From: Phyllostachys edulis
Taxonomy: Eukaryota > Streptophyta > Magnoliopsida > Poales > Poaceae
Direction of reading: 5' to 3'
Assembly (NCBI GenBank): GCA_036346405.1
Contig: CM070553.1
Span: 74,278,976 to 74,342,975, forward strand
DNA: 64,000 bases
This document shows positions 1 through 11,048 of this stretch, one piece after another. Positions within the stretch are counted from its first letter, which is position 1; each line of letters opens with the position of its first letter. The position numbers and the translations under genes are program-made. The notes beneath the pieces are model-generated. The model searched no databases. It was not told where the DNA came from and worked only from the letters and a program-made list of their open reading frames with translations.

Positions 1-1421
1 ATTTCCCGAAATATTTCTCAACAGAAAAATCGGAATATTGCGCCAGCATGACGTCAGCCCTGGGAATTTCGGAAAAGATAAATAAAAAGAAAATCCTGAC
101 GTGTGGGGCCCACACGTCAGTGGCACGGCTCACGGTGGATCAAGTCCACCGAGCCTCTAGATCTGGGTCGGGGCTGAGGTGGCGCACCCGCGCACGTGGC
201 GCTGACACGGCGCACACGTGGACGACACGCGGCGGAAAAGGGTGACGCGGCACCGAGGTGGCAGGTGACTTGGCGTCCACATCGGCGAGGACGACAACGA
301 CGGTGGCGGCGGCATTGGACCCGATGGTCACCGGCGAACGGCGGCTCGTCGCCAGGAATGGGTGGTACAGGCGCGTAGCTGAGGTTATTACGCACCTAGC
401 AAGGTAGCTCCGGGTGGTCGGGGGTGACGGTGGTGGCCGGCAGCGAGGTTCAAGCGGCGACGAGGCTCGGGTTTTGTCGGACGGGCGCTCCGGCGAGGAA
501 TTGGCGTCGGGGAAGGGTCCGGGAGGTAGAGGAGGTGATGGCGATCTCGATGGCATGCTCCACGGTGACGGCGGCGGCGTAATCGAAGAAATCCCACCGG
601 CGGCGAGAAAACCTTAAAGCTCGAATTGGCGGCGATGCGGGGTTCTCGTGGAATTGAGCGAGGGTTTTGAAAGGGGTCATGGCGATCCTCGGGACCTACT
701 TATAGCGAGGCTGGGCGGCCTCGAGGGGACGTCTTGCGGAGGAGATCAAACCGCCCGAAAAGAGCTCGAGGGGAAAACGGGAAAGAGGCGAGTTTGAATT
801 CCAAATTCAAACTGAGTCGGTGCGGGAGGGATAAGGATTGAGTTTGGTGAGAAAATTCGGGGATTTTAGTTAGCAGAAATGGACGCGGGGTGGAGCTTCT
901 GGAAGCGCTAATGGCGGACGCGGCGGTGAAGCGGCGCGAGGAAGGAGACCGGGTCGGAGACGATGACCTCAGATGGCGGGCCCATGCGCCGAGAGAGAGA
1001 GAGAGATGACAAGGCAAGTGAGATCAAGCGTCCAGCGTTGATCCAACGACGGGGAAGGATGGGCCGCTTGGGCTTCTTGCAAGGAGAGGGAATTGGGTAG
1101 GAGATTCGCCCAAACACTATTTGGAGATTTTTAATACTTTTTCTTTTTAAGAAAATACCAGAAATCCAAATAAGCAATAGAAATTAGCAAATGAACTTGG
1201 AAAAATTCCAGAAAATTCTAGAAAATATATCCAAGCACATAGAATCCAAACAAAATAGTTTTGACTATTGTTCATGTTGGCTTTAGTCATATTAAATGGT
1301 TTTGTTACTCAAAGTCCAATATTAAGCTTTTAAATTAAATTCAAATAAATCCAAATGGTGAATTTTCTCTCTACCAACTATTCAAAGGATTTTTAAAGCT
1401 TAGAAAAATTGGGATGTTACA
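1..1421 (-). mobile_element. Partial gypsy-type LTR, 5' end at 1421
   Basis: On the minus strand the sequence opens TGTAACATCCCAATTTTTC at 1421 and runs off the left edge of the window. Its first 150 bases closely match, in inverted orientation, the first 150 bases of the solo LTR at 1993-5228, so the two are the same or sister LTR families. The GC-rich middle carries a GA microsatellite near 989-1006. It sits inside the gag of the Angela-type element. The bases after it (1422-1426, cagtt) would be one target-duplication copy, but the partner lies outside the window. The gypsy assignment rests only on the TGTAACATCCC start, which is typical of grass gypsy LTRs. Short reading frames inside look like chance frames in GC-rich DNA. 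Confidence 0.75.
697..704 (-). promoter_or_regulatory. LTR TATA box
   Basis: On the minus strand TATAAGTA follows GC-rich DNA about 720 bases into the LTR. This is nearly the same offset as the TATA box of the related solo LTR (about 737 bases in). It is the likely LTR promoter core. Confidence 0.5.
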
Positions 1422-1426
1422 CAGTT

Positions 1427-1770
1427 CTTGCTTGTGTCTCAAACATGCCTTTGAGCGCCACGATCATATCGTAGGCCTCAATATTCTCAAACTACTTCTG
1501 AAGGTCTGAGTTCATAGCAGCAAGCATGAGACAGCTAACATCAAGGGACTCAATGCATGTCTTTTTATAAGCGGTTTTAAGAGTAGCAGCAGCATTTTCT
1601 GTAGGCACATCTGGAATTGGTTCCTCCAGAACATGTTCCTTTTTATCTTACCTAAGAACAATTCTTAGGTTGGGGACCAATCCGTAAAATTTGTTCCATT
1701 CAGTTTTTCCTTTCAAGTATCGAACGTAAAAGCAAAATCTGGATGTAGGTACAAAGTAGATTGGTGCCAT
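1427..1770 (-). pseudogene. Copia gag N-terminal fragment (Angela type)
   Basis: The frame starts with ATG at 1768-1770 just after a splice-acceptor-like TTGTAG. It encodes the N-terminal part of a copia capsid protein, with segments such as NLRIVLR, AYKKTCIES, SCLMLAAMNSDLQK and AYDMIVALKGMFETQAR that match the conserved first helices of BARE/Angela gag. Gag forms the cytoplasmic virus-like particle that packages element RNA. In-frame stops occur after NLRIVLR and after SDLQK, and the frame is cut by the LTR whose edge is at 1421, so it is dead. The remaining gag lies off the window. Confidence 0.8.
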
Positions 1771-2395
1771 AATCTACAACATAAAATATGCAAAACTAAG
1801 ACATATGTTCAATCAAAGTAACTTCTATTAAACAATTTAACAAAGATACTCCCACTAAATTCCATATCCCTCTTATGACATTTAGTGATTCAAGACCCTC
1901 AATCAGTTAATCTACTAATGAGCTTTGGCATCACTGCTAGAAGATTAGTGAAATTGGTAAGCAACCCTTTGCTAATCATGTCTCTATATGACTGTAACAT
2001 CCCAATTTTCTGAGCTTTAAAAATCCTTTGAATAGTTGGTAGAGAGAAAAATTCACCATTTGGTTTTATTTGAATTAATTCAGAAGCTTAATATTGGACT
2101 TTGAGTAACAAAACAATTTAATATGACTAAAGTCAACATGAACAATGGCCAAAACTATTTTATTTGGATTCTTTGTGCTTGGATATATTTTCTAGAATTT
2201 TCTAGAATTTTTCCAAGTTCATTTGCTAATTTCTATTGCTTATTTGAATTATCAGTATTTTCTAAAATAGAAAAGGTATTTTAATTCTCAAAACAGTCTT
2301 TGGGCCTAAACCCATTCCTTCTCCGTCCGGCCAAAGATCTGCAGGCCAGAGTCACAGCGACGCTTGCCGCTCACTGACAGTGGCCCCACGATCGA

Positions 2396-2421
2396 TCTCT
2401 CTCTCTCTCTCTCTCTCTCTC
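2396..2421. repeat. CT dinucleotide microsatellite
   Basis: Thirteen uninterrupted TC/CT units lie upstream of the LTR TATA box. The related LTR at 1-1421 has the complementary GA tract in the mirror position (about 989-1006), so the tract is an original part of this LTR family. Confidence 0.9.
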
Positions 2422-2729
2422 CACGCGCTCTGCTCAACCTCCACCGTTTGATCAAGTTTGGACGGTCCGATGGCGTCGTGCCGTGCGGCCGGTTCGAACG
2501 TCACCTTGTTTGTGAGCCGTCCGATCAGGGTTGGACGGCCAGATCTTCGCCCGCGCGCACGCACGCCTCACCCGCGCCTTTTTCTACTCACGCTCGTCTA
2601 AGCCTCAGCCGCTGTCAAGTGGGCCCCACGCCCGTTCTGTTCTTCGTCTCCGAAAACGTCGCGGAGTTTGTTTGCGCTGCCGCGCGGCCGTTTGGGCGTC
2701 CGTGCCCTAGACGCTCTTGAGCCGCCGCC

Positions 2730-2737
2730 TATAAAAG
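2730..2737 (+). promoter_or_regulatory. Solo-LTR TATA box
   Basis: TATAAAAG is followed about 30 bases later by a pyrimidine/GCC-rich leader with CTAACCCTAGCC, a normal plant core-promoter layout. Transcription from here would run rightward through the solo LTR into the antisense strand of the Angela leader. Confidence 0.7.
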
Positions 2738-5700
2738 GGAAGCAAGCCCTCGCCCTCCGCTCCCTTTCCGCCGCCGCCTCCTCGTCAGCGCCTAACCCTA
2801 GCCACCACAGGAGCCGTAGATCCAATCTCCGCCGCCGCCTACTCCGACGAGCAATTCCGCAGACCAAGCCGCCGAACCTCAACGCCTTACACTATCGTCA
2901 TCGCATGGCGAGCGAGGAACCTGAGTCACCTTCATTTAAATCGGAGGAGCTCTCTATCGCCGTCGCCGCCGAGCAAAGCCTCCCTCGCCGCTTCGACCTC
3001 GCCGCCGGTCACCGCAGTTGTCCTCAAGCACCTGTGAGCTCACCCCCATGATCCCCTTCGCACCCTCTACCTCCCTGTACCACCCACCGACGGCGACTCG
3101 CCGCCGTTCACTAGAACCATTGGTTCCGTCGCGCCGCCCGCCGCCGCCGCCCACGTCACCTCCACCTCAACGCTCCGCCTCTGGCGTGGCGCGTGCGTGT
3201 CGTACCACGAGGCGCCGTGTCGGCGCCACGTGCGCACGCCCGCCACGCCAGCCCGAACCACAGCCCACGCCCTCGGTGAACCCAGTCCACGGTGCACCCC
3301 GCCACTTACAGGTGGGACCCACATGTCAGTGGGGGCACCGTACAGCCAACCCTCTGATGACGCCAGCATTGCGCAATAATCCGGTTTTTCTTTTAAAGAA
3401 TAATTCGGAAATTCAGTAAATCCAATTTCTAGGGTTTTCTTTAGATTCAAACTTCCAAACCCCATAACTTTTGCATCCTAACTCCAAATCAGTCCATTCA
3501 AATTTCTAAATTCCTATAAATTCAAGATCTATTTAATGGAGGTTTTTATTTATTTTTTTGGAGTTGTTTTGCCTCTGTTATTTATTTATTTTGTTTGTTT
3601 GCTTCGTTTGTGAGTAGAATTCAACACATCGGGAAGATTTGAAGAAGAAGGAACACATCAAGACCAAGACCAATTCCTAGACCTGTTCTAAGGCAAGTCA
3701 TGCTTTGACCATGTTGAATCCCAGTTTTCCAAATATTATTTTAAATCAAAGTATTGCATTTTATTTCAAGTAATTATTTAAATGCTCTTGGAATTAGCTA
3801 TTAAATCCAATCTGTTATGCCTTCCTTGTATAATTGTTATGCCTTGATCCTTTGTCACCCTAGTTGATAATTAGTTGGTAATATTATAGCACCAACGTGG
3901 GTTGGTTAGTGCGATTAGATTGCTTAGCCATGCCTCGAATCACCTATTCATGTAAAGTGCAATTATTAACTTGACTAAGTGACTATGTAACTTTGTAATA
4001 ACCTGTGTATACTATGTGTCTTTGTGGCATGTGTTGCACTTAAATCAACTGGGTGGGAAAAAGGTTTAGACGGAGGCAAGTAGAGGGAACTGTGTGACAT
4101 GGTGGCTGTGTGATATGGCTTGTGTATCTGTGTGTCATATTAATTTGTGTGCCTTAGTTAGAACAATGGAAGTCTTGCCTCGGTCATTTAAGGACTGAAC
4201 TTTGTGCGCCATTGAACTGAGCCCTCCTGTACGACCACATGCCTGTTATGGGACGGGCCTAGCATAGTAAGATATGAATTCTTGGCATTGGTTGCTCAAG
4301 CGGTAGGTTAGGCTATGTGAATAGGGTGGAGGTGTGTGCTACCATGTAGTCGCATCGCGGGACGGTTCGCCGCTTCCCTGTCCAACGGTGTGTGTTGTAC
4401 CATACACTGTGTATGGTTTGGTATGACATAAGCACATCGAGCATCTATGTTAAGATGAAGTTTCAAATGCTTTGTTACGATTAGTGCTTGCAACACTTGG
4501 TTGTATCTTGTGGGTAAAGTGTACAAACTCTGCAGAGTGTAAACAATCTATTCGAATAGCCGCGTCCGCGGTCATGGACAATGCTCGGGGATTTCTTACG
4601 AGGGGTAGATCTTTAAAACTGTGTGGGAAGGGAGCTGTGTGATCTAAATCATATGGCAATGTGAATAATCTGTTTAGGCTGTGTGTGTCTTTGTGAAATC
4701 AAATTGTTAAATTATTATTGTCTATTTGTTTTACTCGCTTTCAATCTATTATTTGTATTCAACTTCAAATGTTACATTTCTGCAAAAGAACCACAAAATG
4801 CCATTCCCTTGTAATAAGCCTGCATGTATAACTGCATTTCTGTGGTGTGACTTGCGAGTACGGTGTGTACTCACGCTTGCTTTAAAATAAATCAAGCAGA
4901 AGAGGAGGAGTCTTCACTAGCATTCGAGGAGGAGTTTATCGAAGGTGCCTGATCGTGAGGTCTTGATCTCAGTTGGTTGCCTGTGGTGAATTGATGGGAT
5001 GCCGCCGCTTCGTTTCACGCTTTATTTCTCTGTTAGCCCTGCGTGGCTTAATAATTGTAAACTCGACCATAAGGTCAAACCATTATTTATTAATCAAACT
5101 ATTCGTTTATGTTACTATTCGCTTGTGTGGATCGATATTCATCTTTGTTGACACTGTGTGCACTAGCATGATCCTGGGCTAGTGCATTAAACACAGAGGG
5201 TCCAGAATTGTAATTTTGGGTCCCGACAATGACTCTTGTTGTTGGGCAGCATCTCTATGCTTCAGCACCCAACCCTATGCCCCAAGGTCCATAACCGTTA
5301 TAATGACCTTGTCAAGTTAAACCAACACTATGCATGTAAGTGTCTAACACAAACCCATCTAGTCAAGGAAAGTTAATGGCACTTTGCTTTAGCAAGACCT
5401 ACCATTAAAATATATGACTTTGGATGGTGCAGCTAATTGGGAGGACATCAATTTAACTTAATATTATGTGAGGGAATTTTACTTCTACCATGTTGAAAGC
5501 ATCTAAAGCAATTGAAACATGCATAGAAATAAAAGAATAGGAATGTAAAGGCATTGGAGCGGGGTCATAGGGGTGGCAGGACCTCCAGGACGTCCTCTTG
5601 GACCTCCCTTGGAGAGACCTCCAGGACTACAAAGATCCAATCTACTGTTCCGTCCATGAAAATTGCATTGGGCTAATCACATTAACCCCTTTCGATCGTA

Positions 5701-5922
5701 ACTCCGATTTGATCAACCAGATTGATCTTCACGTGCGCCATGGATTTATGATCAATGTCTGCCTCGATGGCGGAAACCGACCGGTAGAGGCAAGTTATGA
5801 TACGACCATGAAAACACGATCACAGAATAACAATCATAAAACCATCTTGAGACCACCGCACAAAGACGATCATATCGATCATCACCAAAACAATCTAATC
5901 CGAATCTAAAACTAGACGAGAT

Positions 5923-5935
5923 GGCTCTAATACCA
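5923..5935 (-). other. Primer-binding site of the Angela-type element
   Basis: Minus-strand TGGTATTAGAGCC, one base after the LTR end at 5937. It matches the initiator-methionine tRNA-type primer site TGGTATCAGAGC with one C to T change. Confidence 0.85.
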
Positions 5936-6310
5936 CTGCAGGATCGCAGGAAGGCTACAACATCATAAAACAAAAAATTTACCGCGTTACTAAGGAACCT
6001 CCGCTAGAAATAGATCACGAGATTACCACTAAATGTGCCAACTCGTAGTGGAAGTAGAGTCGATGTAGCGATTTGATGTAGTCGTGGTCATTCTTGCCGC
6101 ACGTCTTCTCCTCTGAGAGGTCGTCACGAGTTGCGGATCGTCCTAATGATGATGCTTCGCAACAACACCTCCAAGGTATCGACACGTACGGAGTAGGTAC
6201 ACCACGTGTTGGAGTGCTAGCGACGGCAGCATGGTTGAGGAAGGCGTGGCTATTAGGGTTTTGGGATGATCTTCAAAAGCTTGAATTCTCACCCCATGCC
6301 ACCGCCCCTC

Positions 6311-6318
6311 AATATATA
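6311..6318 (-). promoter_or_regulatory. Angela LTR TATA box
   Basis: Minus-strand TATATATT followed by GAGGGGCGG. In Angela/BARE LTRs an AT-rich TATA box directly followed by a GAGGGG stretch is the known promoter layout. Confidence 0.65.
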
Positions 6319-6585
6319 AGCATCCAACTCGTAGCCTACCAGAATTCGGATCACCATCCAAATCAAATCCCAGCCCTTTAAGTGTGTGACCCTCTGATGT
6401 TCATGTGTGATCGACAGGTCCGAAACCTTTTCGACCATGAGTCGTTAGTGGTACCTAGCAGCACATAACGATTCCTGAACACACACAGAATATATCGGAC
6501 GAACCTTAATGCAATATGATCTATGACTAGATCTTTATCACTTACGAACAGCCTGTAACTCCTTACGACCAGTTGGTGATAATGT

Positions 6586-6862
6586 TCTCTCCACGACCAC
6601 CCAAGAGGTCTTCCACAACCACCCAGAGGTCTTCTACGACCACCCAGAGGTATTCTACGACCACTTGGGAGGTCTTCTAGGATGTCCTCCAGGACCACCC
6701 AAGAAGTCTTCTAGGACCACCCGGGAGGTCTTCTAGGAGGTCCTCCAGGACCACCCAGGAGGTCTTCTAGGACCATCCGAGAGGTCTTCTAGGTGGTCCT
6801 CTAGGACCACCCGGAGGTCTTCTATGAGGTCCTCTAGGACCACCCAGGAGGTCTTCCAGGTT
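6586..6862. repeat. GGAGGTC minisatellite inside Angela LTR
   Basis: An imperfect array of about 20-24-base units built on GACCACCC(A/G)GGAGGTCTTCTA, with some units ending GGTCCTCCAG instead. I count roughly a dozen degenerate units. It lies inside the LTR, upstream of the promoter in minus-strand orientation. Confidence 0.85.
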
Positions 6863-7636
6863 TGGAGAACGGATATCAATCGTACGACCTGTTTGTGTAT
6901 TATCCTTTTGCCTCACGACATCTGGTTGAACTCCAGGTGAGATTAAGTCATCCGTGGACTGTTCAATACTTTCTCGATCAAGTGACGAATAACTTCATGT
7001 GGTCGATACTTGGACCACTAGTGGCATGGCCATGCACTTTCTTTATTCAACCACAATAAGAGGCTAGAGACATCTCTCCTATTATGTTAGGAGGGGCAAA
7101 TCCCATGTCTGACCAGTCACATTCCTCCCCATGTTTCATAGTATACCCGAAAGCTACCTTTATAACTACCTAGTTACGGTGTAGCGTTTGGCAACCCCTA
7201 AGAGTGCTATTACACATATAGAAAACCATGTTGATCTCAGGTCTAAGGATTATACATCATCATTGCTTGAGACCAACTGATGACACACGAAATCATAACA
7301 ATCTCAACAGTGTCTCAAGGTGGGTCTTTTCCAACACCATGTTCTCTAACATGTGTCCATATTATTGGTTAGATATCTCCATATCTATGACTCGTGAAAC
7401 ATAGTCATCAACCAATACATACGCTAGTCTATTCATATGTGTCCTTATATGTTTCCGACCAGGGAACGTTTAAGAATAATCATCGCATAAATATAGAGTT
7501 TCACAATCAAGTCACATACTTGATAATAAATATTATCGATATTATTCTAGGAACAAGATAACATATTATCTAATGTCATGAACATAATGAAATATAATCA
7601 TCTCTATGATTGCCTCTAGGCCATATTTCCAACAAA

Positions 7637-7740
7637 TGCGCACATCGCTGAGGGAAAAAAGGAGCGGGATTTGCGCTGGGGTGACGACTTTTGCGACGAT
7701 CGTGAGGCGAGTGCGCTCTCAGCGGCATAGGCGAGGAACA
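7637..7740 (-). other. Fragment of a second copy of LTR X
   Basis: About 100 bases are clearly similar to 12600-12715 of the LTR at 11063-13375 (shared GCTGAGGGAAAAAAG, GACGACTTTTGCGACG and AGCGGCA blocks). The left side is cut by the Angela insertion at 7634 and the right side breaks abruptly into gypsy gag near 7740. So this is a residue of a second copy of LTR family X. Confidence 0.75.
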
Positions 7741-7744
7741 AGAC

Positions 7745-8848
7745 GGATGTATGATAATCTCACGTACATCAGCATGTATGATAATCTGCTCCATCTCTTT
7801 ATAATACTCATGAACTGATTTCAACTCGTACTGCAACCCAATCAGCTTCTCATGTAGCGAGCGCCTGTAATGTGTAGGTACAAAGCGTGTGTGCATCTGT
7901 CGCTTAAGCTCGTCCCATGTAACAACACATGGCTCATGTCGCTCCATACGCTTTTTACAAATAGTGCTCCCACCAGGTAGCAGCATATCCATCCAAAGCA
8001 GCAACAGCAAGATCCAACTTGCGCTAATCAGAATAGCGATTCATGCGGAATAGCTTATCAACTTTCAATTCTCATGCCAGATAAACCTCCACCTCTGTAG
8101 TGGCCTCAAAGGATGGCATCGTGAACTTAGGCTTTGTAGCCAGATCATCGGCGTCCTCATCGCGCCGATGATTGTGGGCATACTGATTATGTTGATGGCA
8201 CGGCAAATAGTCGTCGAACACGGACTCGTCGCCGTTATCGTCATTGTGGCGGTTGCCACGCCCTCCTCCATGGGCACCATAGTAGGAACCCCCAAAGGCG
8301 CCGTCATGCGGGCCTCCATAGGCGCCATCGTGGATGCCATCGTTAGCGCCCAGGTGTGCACCGCCTCCTCCTGCGCCATTGCCACAACCGCACCCTTGTG
8401 TAGGGGGACGCGCCGCGACCTCAGCAACAACACGATGTTGTTGTGCCGCCTCACGTACACGTGCCTGTTCGTCGAATTGTCGTTGGCATAGTTCATCCTC
8501 GTACTGCCGTCTAGCGGCAGCCTCCGCATCCGTCTCGTCGTGCGACTGGTACGGGAGGTGTACACTCCCCACATCGCCATGTGTACCTAGCCGCATCGAA
8601 GCAATGAGCTTGGCAATAGCGTCGAGTAGTACCTTGTGGTTGTCATCGACAGTCATGGATAACTTCTAGAAATCGGTCCCTAGGCCATCCAAGTTGTTTT
8701 GGACACGCCTAAGGTCGTCGCGCACATGGTCGACCTCAGCCCGGAACTCGTCTCGGAGCGTGGCACGAAGTGTATGGTAGTGCATCTTTGTGACCGGATC
8801 AGTAAGGTTGCCGTCCAGATCCTTGTCCTGCTCGCTTCCTAACATGGT
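7745..8848 (-). pseudogene. Ty3/gypsy gag (element Y)
   Basis: A minus-strand capsid gene beginning with ATG at 8848 (MLGSEQDKDLDG). It contains a Gly/Asp/His-rich region (residues about 110-180), then the block KFTMPSFEATTEVEVYLAW and, after a frameshift near 8060, the retrotransposon-gag signature WDELKRQMHTRFVPTHYRR...YYKEMEQ. It is broken by a stop at 8666-8668, by frameshifts, and by the abrupt join to LTR sequence near 7740, which removes the nucleocapsid part and all of pol. Gag would form the particle. It lies about 1.2 kb downstream of its own LTR and primer-binding site on the minus strand. Confidence 0.8.
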
Positions 8849-8875
8849 TACAGTAGCAAAAATACCCAATGACAA

Positions 8876-10090
8876 TATATGTGGAAACGAAGTGGTAATC
8901 TCTCAACTACTGTTCTGAAACAAAGCAAGTTATACCGTTCAGAAGTAAATTAATAGCAGCACAAACTAATGCTCGTAGCAACGAACGACCAACCAAGATT
9001 GTGCGAGCGAATATCAAGAACGATGGTCAATACATGACACGGATGTTTTTGGTGGAGCTAGGTAAGGAAAACAACCTAACAAATTCAGAATTTAAAGATT
9101 GTCAAGCTAGGTAGTAATCCAAACGAGACTCACAATGCCTAATTGCTGATCAATAAATATAAGTGAGGAGTAGATAGCAACACACGCACAACGATAACGA
9201 GACTATTGCAATCAATGGAAAGAGCGATAAAAAGAACAATTTTGTATGGAGGCGAACGCTCGCATTACAACAGTTCAAGGAGAGACGCTAGCTAGTGCTC
9301 AAAAGTTGTATAGGAGGGCAGAAGATTGCTCAAAATTAATGGTAGACGAATAGCAACGGATACAAATATATTAAAATTCTAACCAAAGAATTTAACACTA
9401 TGGCCGAAACTTTTGCTGTCTTTTTTTTCTCTGCCTTTTTTTGCACGCTCTTTTTTTCTCACTCTTTTTGTTTTGTTCTCACAGCCGACTATAGAGAACC
9501 GTTTTGTTCTCTGTTTCTTTTTCTTTCTTTCTTTTTATTTCAAGGCCAACTACTACTAATCACTGCGAACACCACCAAGCAGCAGGCTGATTTGTTTTGG
9601 AACTCACGGACAAACACAATAAGCCACGGGGAAATGCATGTACCGAACATGAATAGTGCCGCACGTGAACAGTGCCCCTGTTGTGGACAGTACCACCCAA
9701 AAAAAAACTTGGCGTCTCAAAAATCCTAAGAGCAGTCCCTCGAGCACAAGAACAAGCTAGTCTCAATAGGTACAAAAGGTTCATGAACGGACCAATGGTT
9801 TCATAAAGAAAACAATGTGCAATCCACTAGATATAAGCTATGTTTAGTTGCACAAAAATAGGAATTAAGTACGAGCACAAAAATTTGTGGAAGAGGAAAA
9901 TAAAAAGAGATGCGAACGGAACACGACGAACAACGAAATACGATGAGTGAGTGGATTAAAACCTAACAAAACGCACTAAAAACTGAATTAAACTATAGTG
10001 AAGACGATTTTTTGTGTGGCTTTTTTGGTGTATAGGACAGAAAAACAATATACTAAAACACAGGTAAAAAGATATTCTACCGAGTGGCTT
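8876..10090 (-). other. Untranslated leader of gypsy element Y
   Basis: About 1.2 kb between gag and the primer-binding site. The plus strand has T-rich runs at 9418-9540 (A-rich on the element's sense strand). I see no coding gene. The small frames here lack known domains. Confidence 0.55.
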
Positions 10091-10104
10091 GGAATCTGAT
10101 ACCA
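10091..10104 (-). other. Primer-binding site of gypsy element Y
   Basis: Minus-strand TGGTATCAGATTCC lies three bases after a TATCA end at 10108, the position expected of a methionine-tRNA-type primer site after an LTR. Confidence 0.75.
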
Positions 10105-10456
10105 CGATGATATGGGGTGGCCTAATCTTCTCGAGTAGAACCATGGATAAATAGCGCTTGACGACGAACACCGCTTAGCTGTACACCACGCGCTAGTGCA
10201 TGGACTTGTAGCTCTATGGATATTCGCCAACATGCACCAGGATGATCGTCGCTAGACCATGAGCGGAGATCGCCATGCCCTCAATTCCCAGCGGAAAAGC
10301 AAACTTGACCTTGTGACGTAGAACGAACAACGGATCGCCTAATTCTCTCTCAGAAATCCTCGCATTAATTTCTGGTATGAAGAAACAAGTAAGAACTTGT
10401 GTTCTATTCTTTATCTGAAAAGTATGGTCTCCCGTTACAATGGGGGTCTACCCCTC

Positions 10457-10464
10457 AATATATA
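10457..10464 (-). promoter_or_regulatory. Element Y LTR TATA box
   Basis: Minus-strand TATATATT followed by GAGGGG, about 350 bases upstream of the LTR end. This has the same form as the Angela TATA box. Confidence 0.6.
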
Positions 10465-10484
10465 GTCTCAGCCTAAGAACTATT

Positions 10485-10622
10485 CAGTACTACTGTTCAT
10501 GCCTACTATTCATGCACCGGTTACTATTCACACGCGGGGTACTGTTCATGGCCTGGTACCGTTCATGGGCACGTTACTATTCACACACCGGTATTGTTCA
10601 TGGGCCCGTTACTGTTCACGTC
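10485..10622 (-). repeat. Cluster of ACTGTTCAT/ACTATTCA motifs
   Basis: About eight copies of TACTGTTCAT, TACTATTCAC or close variants (plus-strand view) at irregular 15-20-base spacing, just upstream of the LTR TATA box. Confidence 0.8.
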
Positions 10623-10799
10623 GTGGACTTGGGCTTCCTTCTTGGTTCCTCCACATGGGCTCTGTGCTTGACCCCTTGGGCCTTGATCCCTCGCTTGGCC
10701 GCATGGACCTTGGCTCTCTCCTCCTTGGCTAAATAGGCCATAGGCCAGCGCCTTAACTTCCTCATTTGATGGCCTTCCTTGGATGACGGCCGCATATCC

Positions 10800-11048
10800 T
10801 TGATCTCCGTCCATCGCTGAATCCTCAAACCTGAGCACAAGCAAAACACTGTTCTTAGTTAATATAAAATTCTCATTAAAATCAATGACATGTTCATTAA
10901 GGAGTAAGTTCACCTGAGTTTGTAGTTTCTTGGCACATACTCTTGTTATTGGTCCTGTCGGCAACTCGAGGCGTATATCATGCGCATTAGGTGGAGGAGA
11001 AGAAGGTGTCGTAGGGATGCCCTCATCAAGACTACTCAGGCGAGGCAA
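10800..11048 (-). pseudogene. C-terminal end of gypsy pol (element Y)
   Basis: The minus-strand frame carries GPITRVCAKKLQTQVNLLL followed by acidic/hydrophobic ENFILTKNSVLLVLRFED. This is the typical tail of grass Ty3/gypsy polyproteins downstream of integrase (GPxTRARAKxL). No RT, RNase H or integrase core remains to the right, where LTR X begins. Downstream on the minus strand comes the Y LTR and then Y gag, so the order pol-end, LTR, gag is permuted relative to a normal element. Confidence 0.7.

Larger units (their letters stand above)
1993..5228 (+). mobile_element. Solo LTR (3.2 kb), gypsy type, with target duplication
   Basis: The LTR opens TGTAACATCCCAATTTTC and ends GGGTCCCGACA, giving the TG...CA ends of an LTR. 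It is flanked by perfect 5-bp duplications ATGAC at 1988-1992 and 5229-5233. No internal region or second LTR lies between, so this is a solo LTR left by LTR-LTR recombination. Removing it restores the Angela leader. It carries a TATA box at 2730, a CT microsatellite at 2396-2421, and a GC-rich transcribed half that gives long chance reading frames (about 2360-3420). The part from 3420 to 5228 is AT-rich and I see no gene in it. Family is inferred from the TGTAACATCCC start only. Confidence 0.9.
1422..7634 (-). mobile_element. Angela/BARE-type copia element, 5' part, interrupted
   Basis: A minus-strand copia element. Its 5' LTR lies at 5937-7634, the primer-binding site at 5923-5935, the leader at 5234-5922 plus 1771-1987, and the gag start at 1427-1770. 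The LTR opens TGTTGGAAATATG and continues with a CTAGAGGCAATCAT motif, the familiar start of Angela/BARE LTRs. A solo LTR (1993-5228) is nested in the leader and another LTR (1-1421) truncates gag. The rest of gag, all of pol and the 3' LTR must lie beyond the left edge. The element itself interrupts an older gypsy LTR fragment at 7635. Confidence 0.85.
5937..7634 (-). repeat. 5' LTR of the Angela-type element
   Basis: A 1698-bp LTR, the usual size for Angela. On the minus strand it starts TGTTGGAAATATG at 7634 and ends ...TCCTGCA at 5937. A TATA box lies at 6311-6318 and a GGAGGTC-rich minisatellite at 6586-6862. Plus-strand reading frames in this span are shadows. Confidence 0.9.
10108..10750 (-). 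repeat. LTR of element Y (outer boundary uncertain)
   Basis: The minus-strand LTR ends CCCCATATCA at 10108, three bases before the primer-binding site. It contains a TATA box at 10457-10464 and an array of ACTGTTCAT-like motifs upstream of it. Its 5' boundary cannot be fixed by eye. It must lie between the pol terminus (about 10800) and 10620, so the right coordinate is approximate. Confidence 0.6.

Noticed and set aside
2352..3465. Several 60-133-codon frames near a good TATA box that could be taken for a gene
   Set aside because: The TATA box belongs to the solo LTR and the frames overlap on both strands with no domain and no consistent codon pattern.
5598..5909. Plus-strand frame of 103 codons
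   Set aside because: It lies antisense to the Angela leader next to its primer-binding site and shows no domain. A shadow frame.
6586..6862. A CRISPR-like array because of regularly spaced repeats
   Set aside because: Units are contiguous and degenerate with no unique spacers, and the context is a plant LTR.
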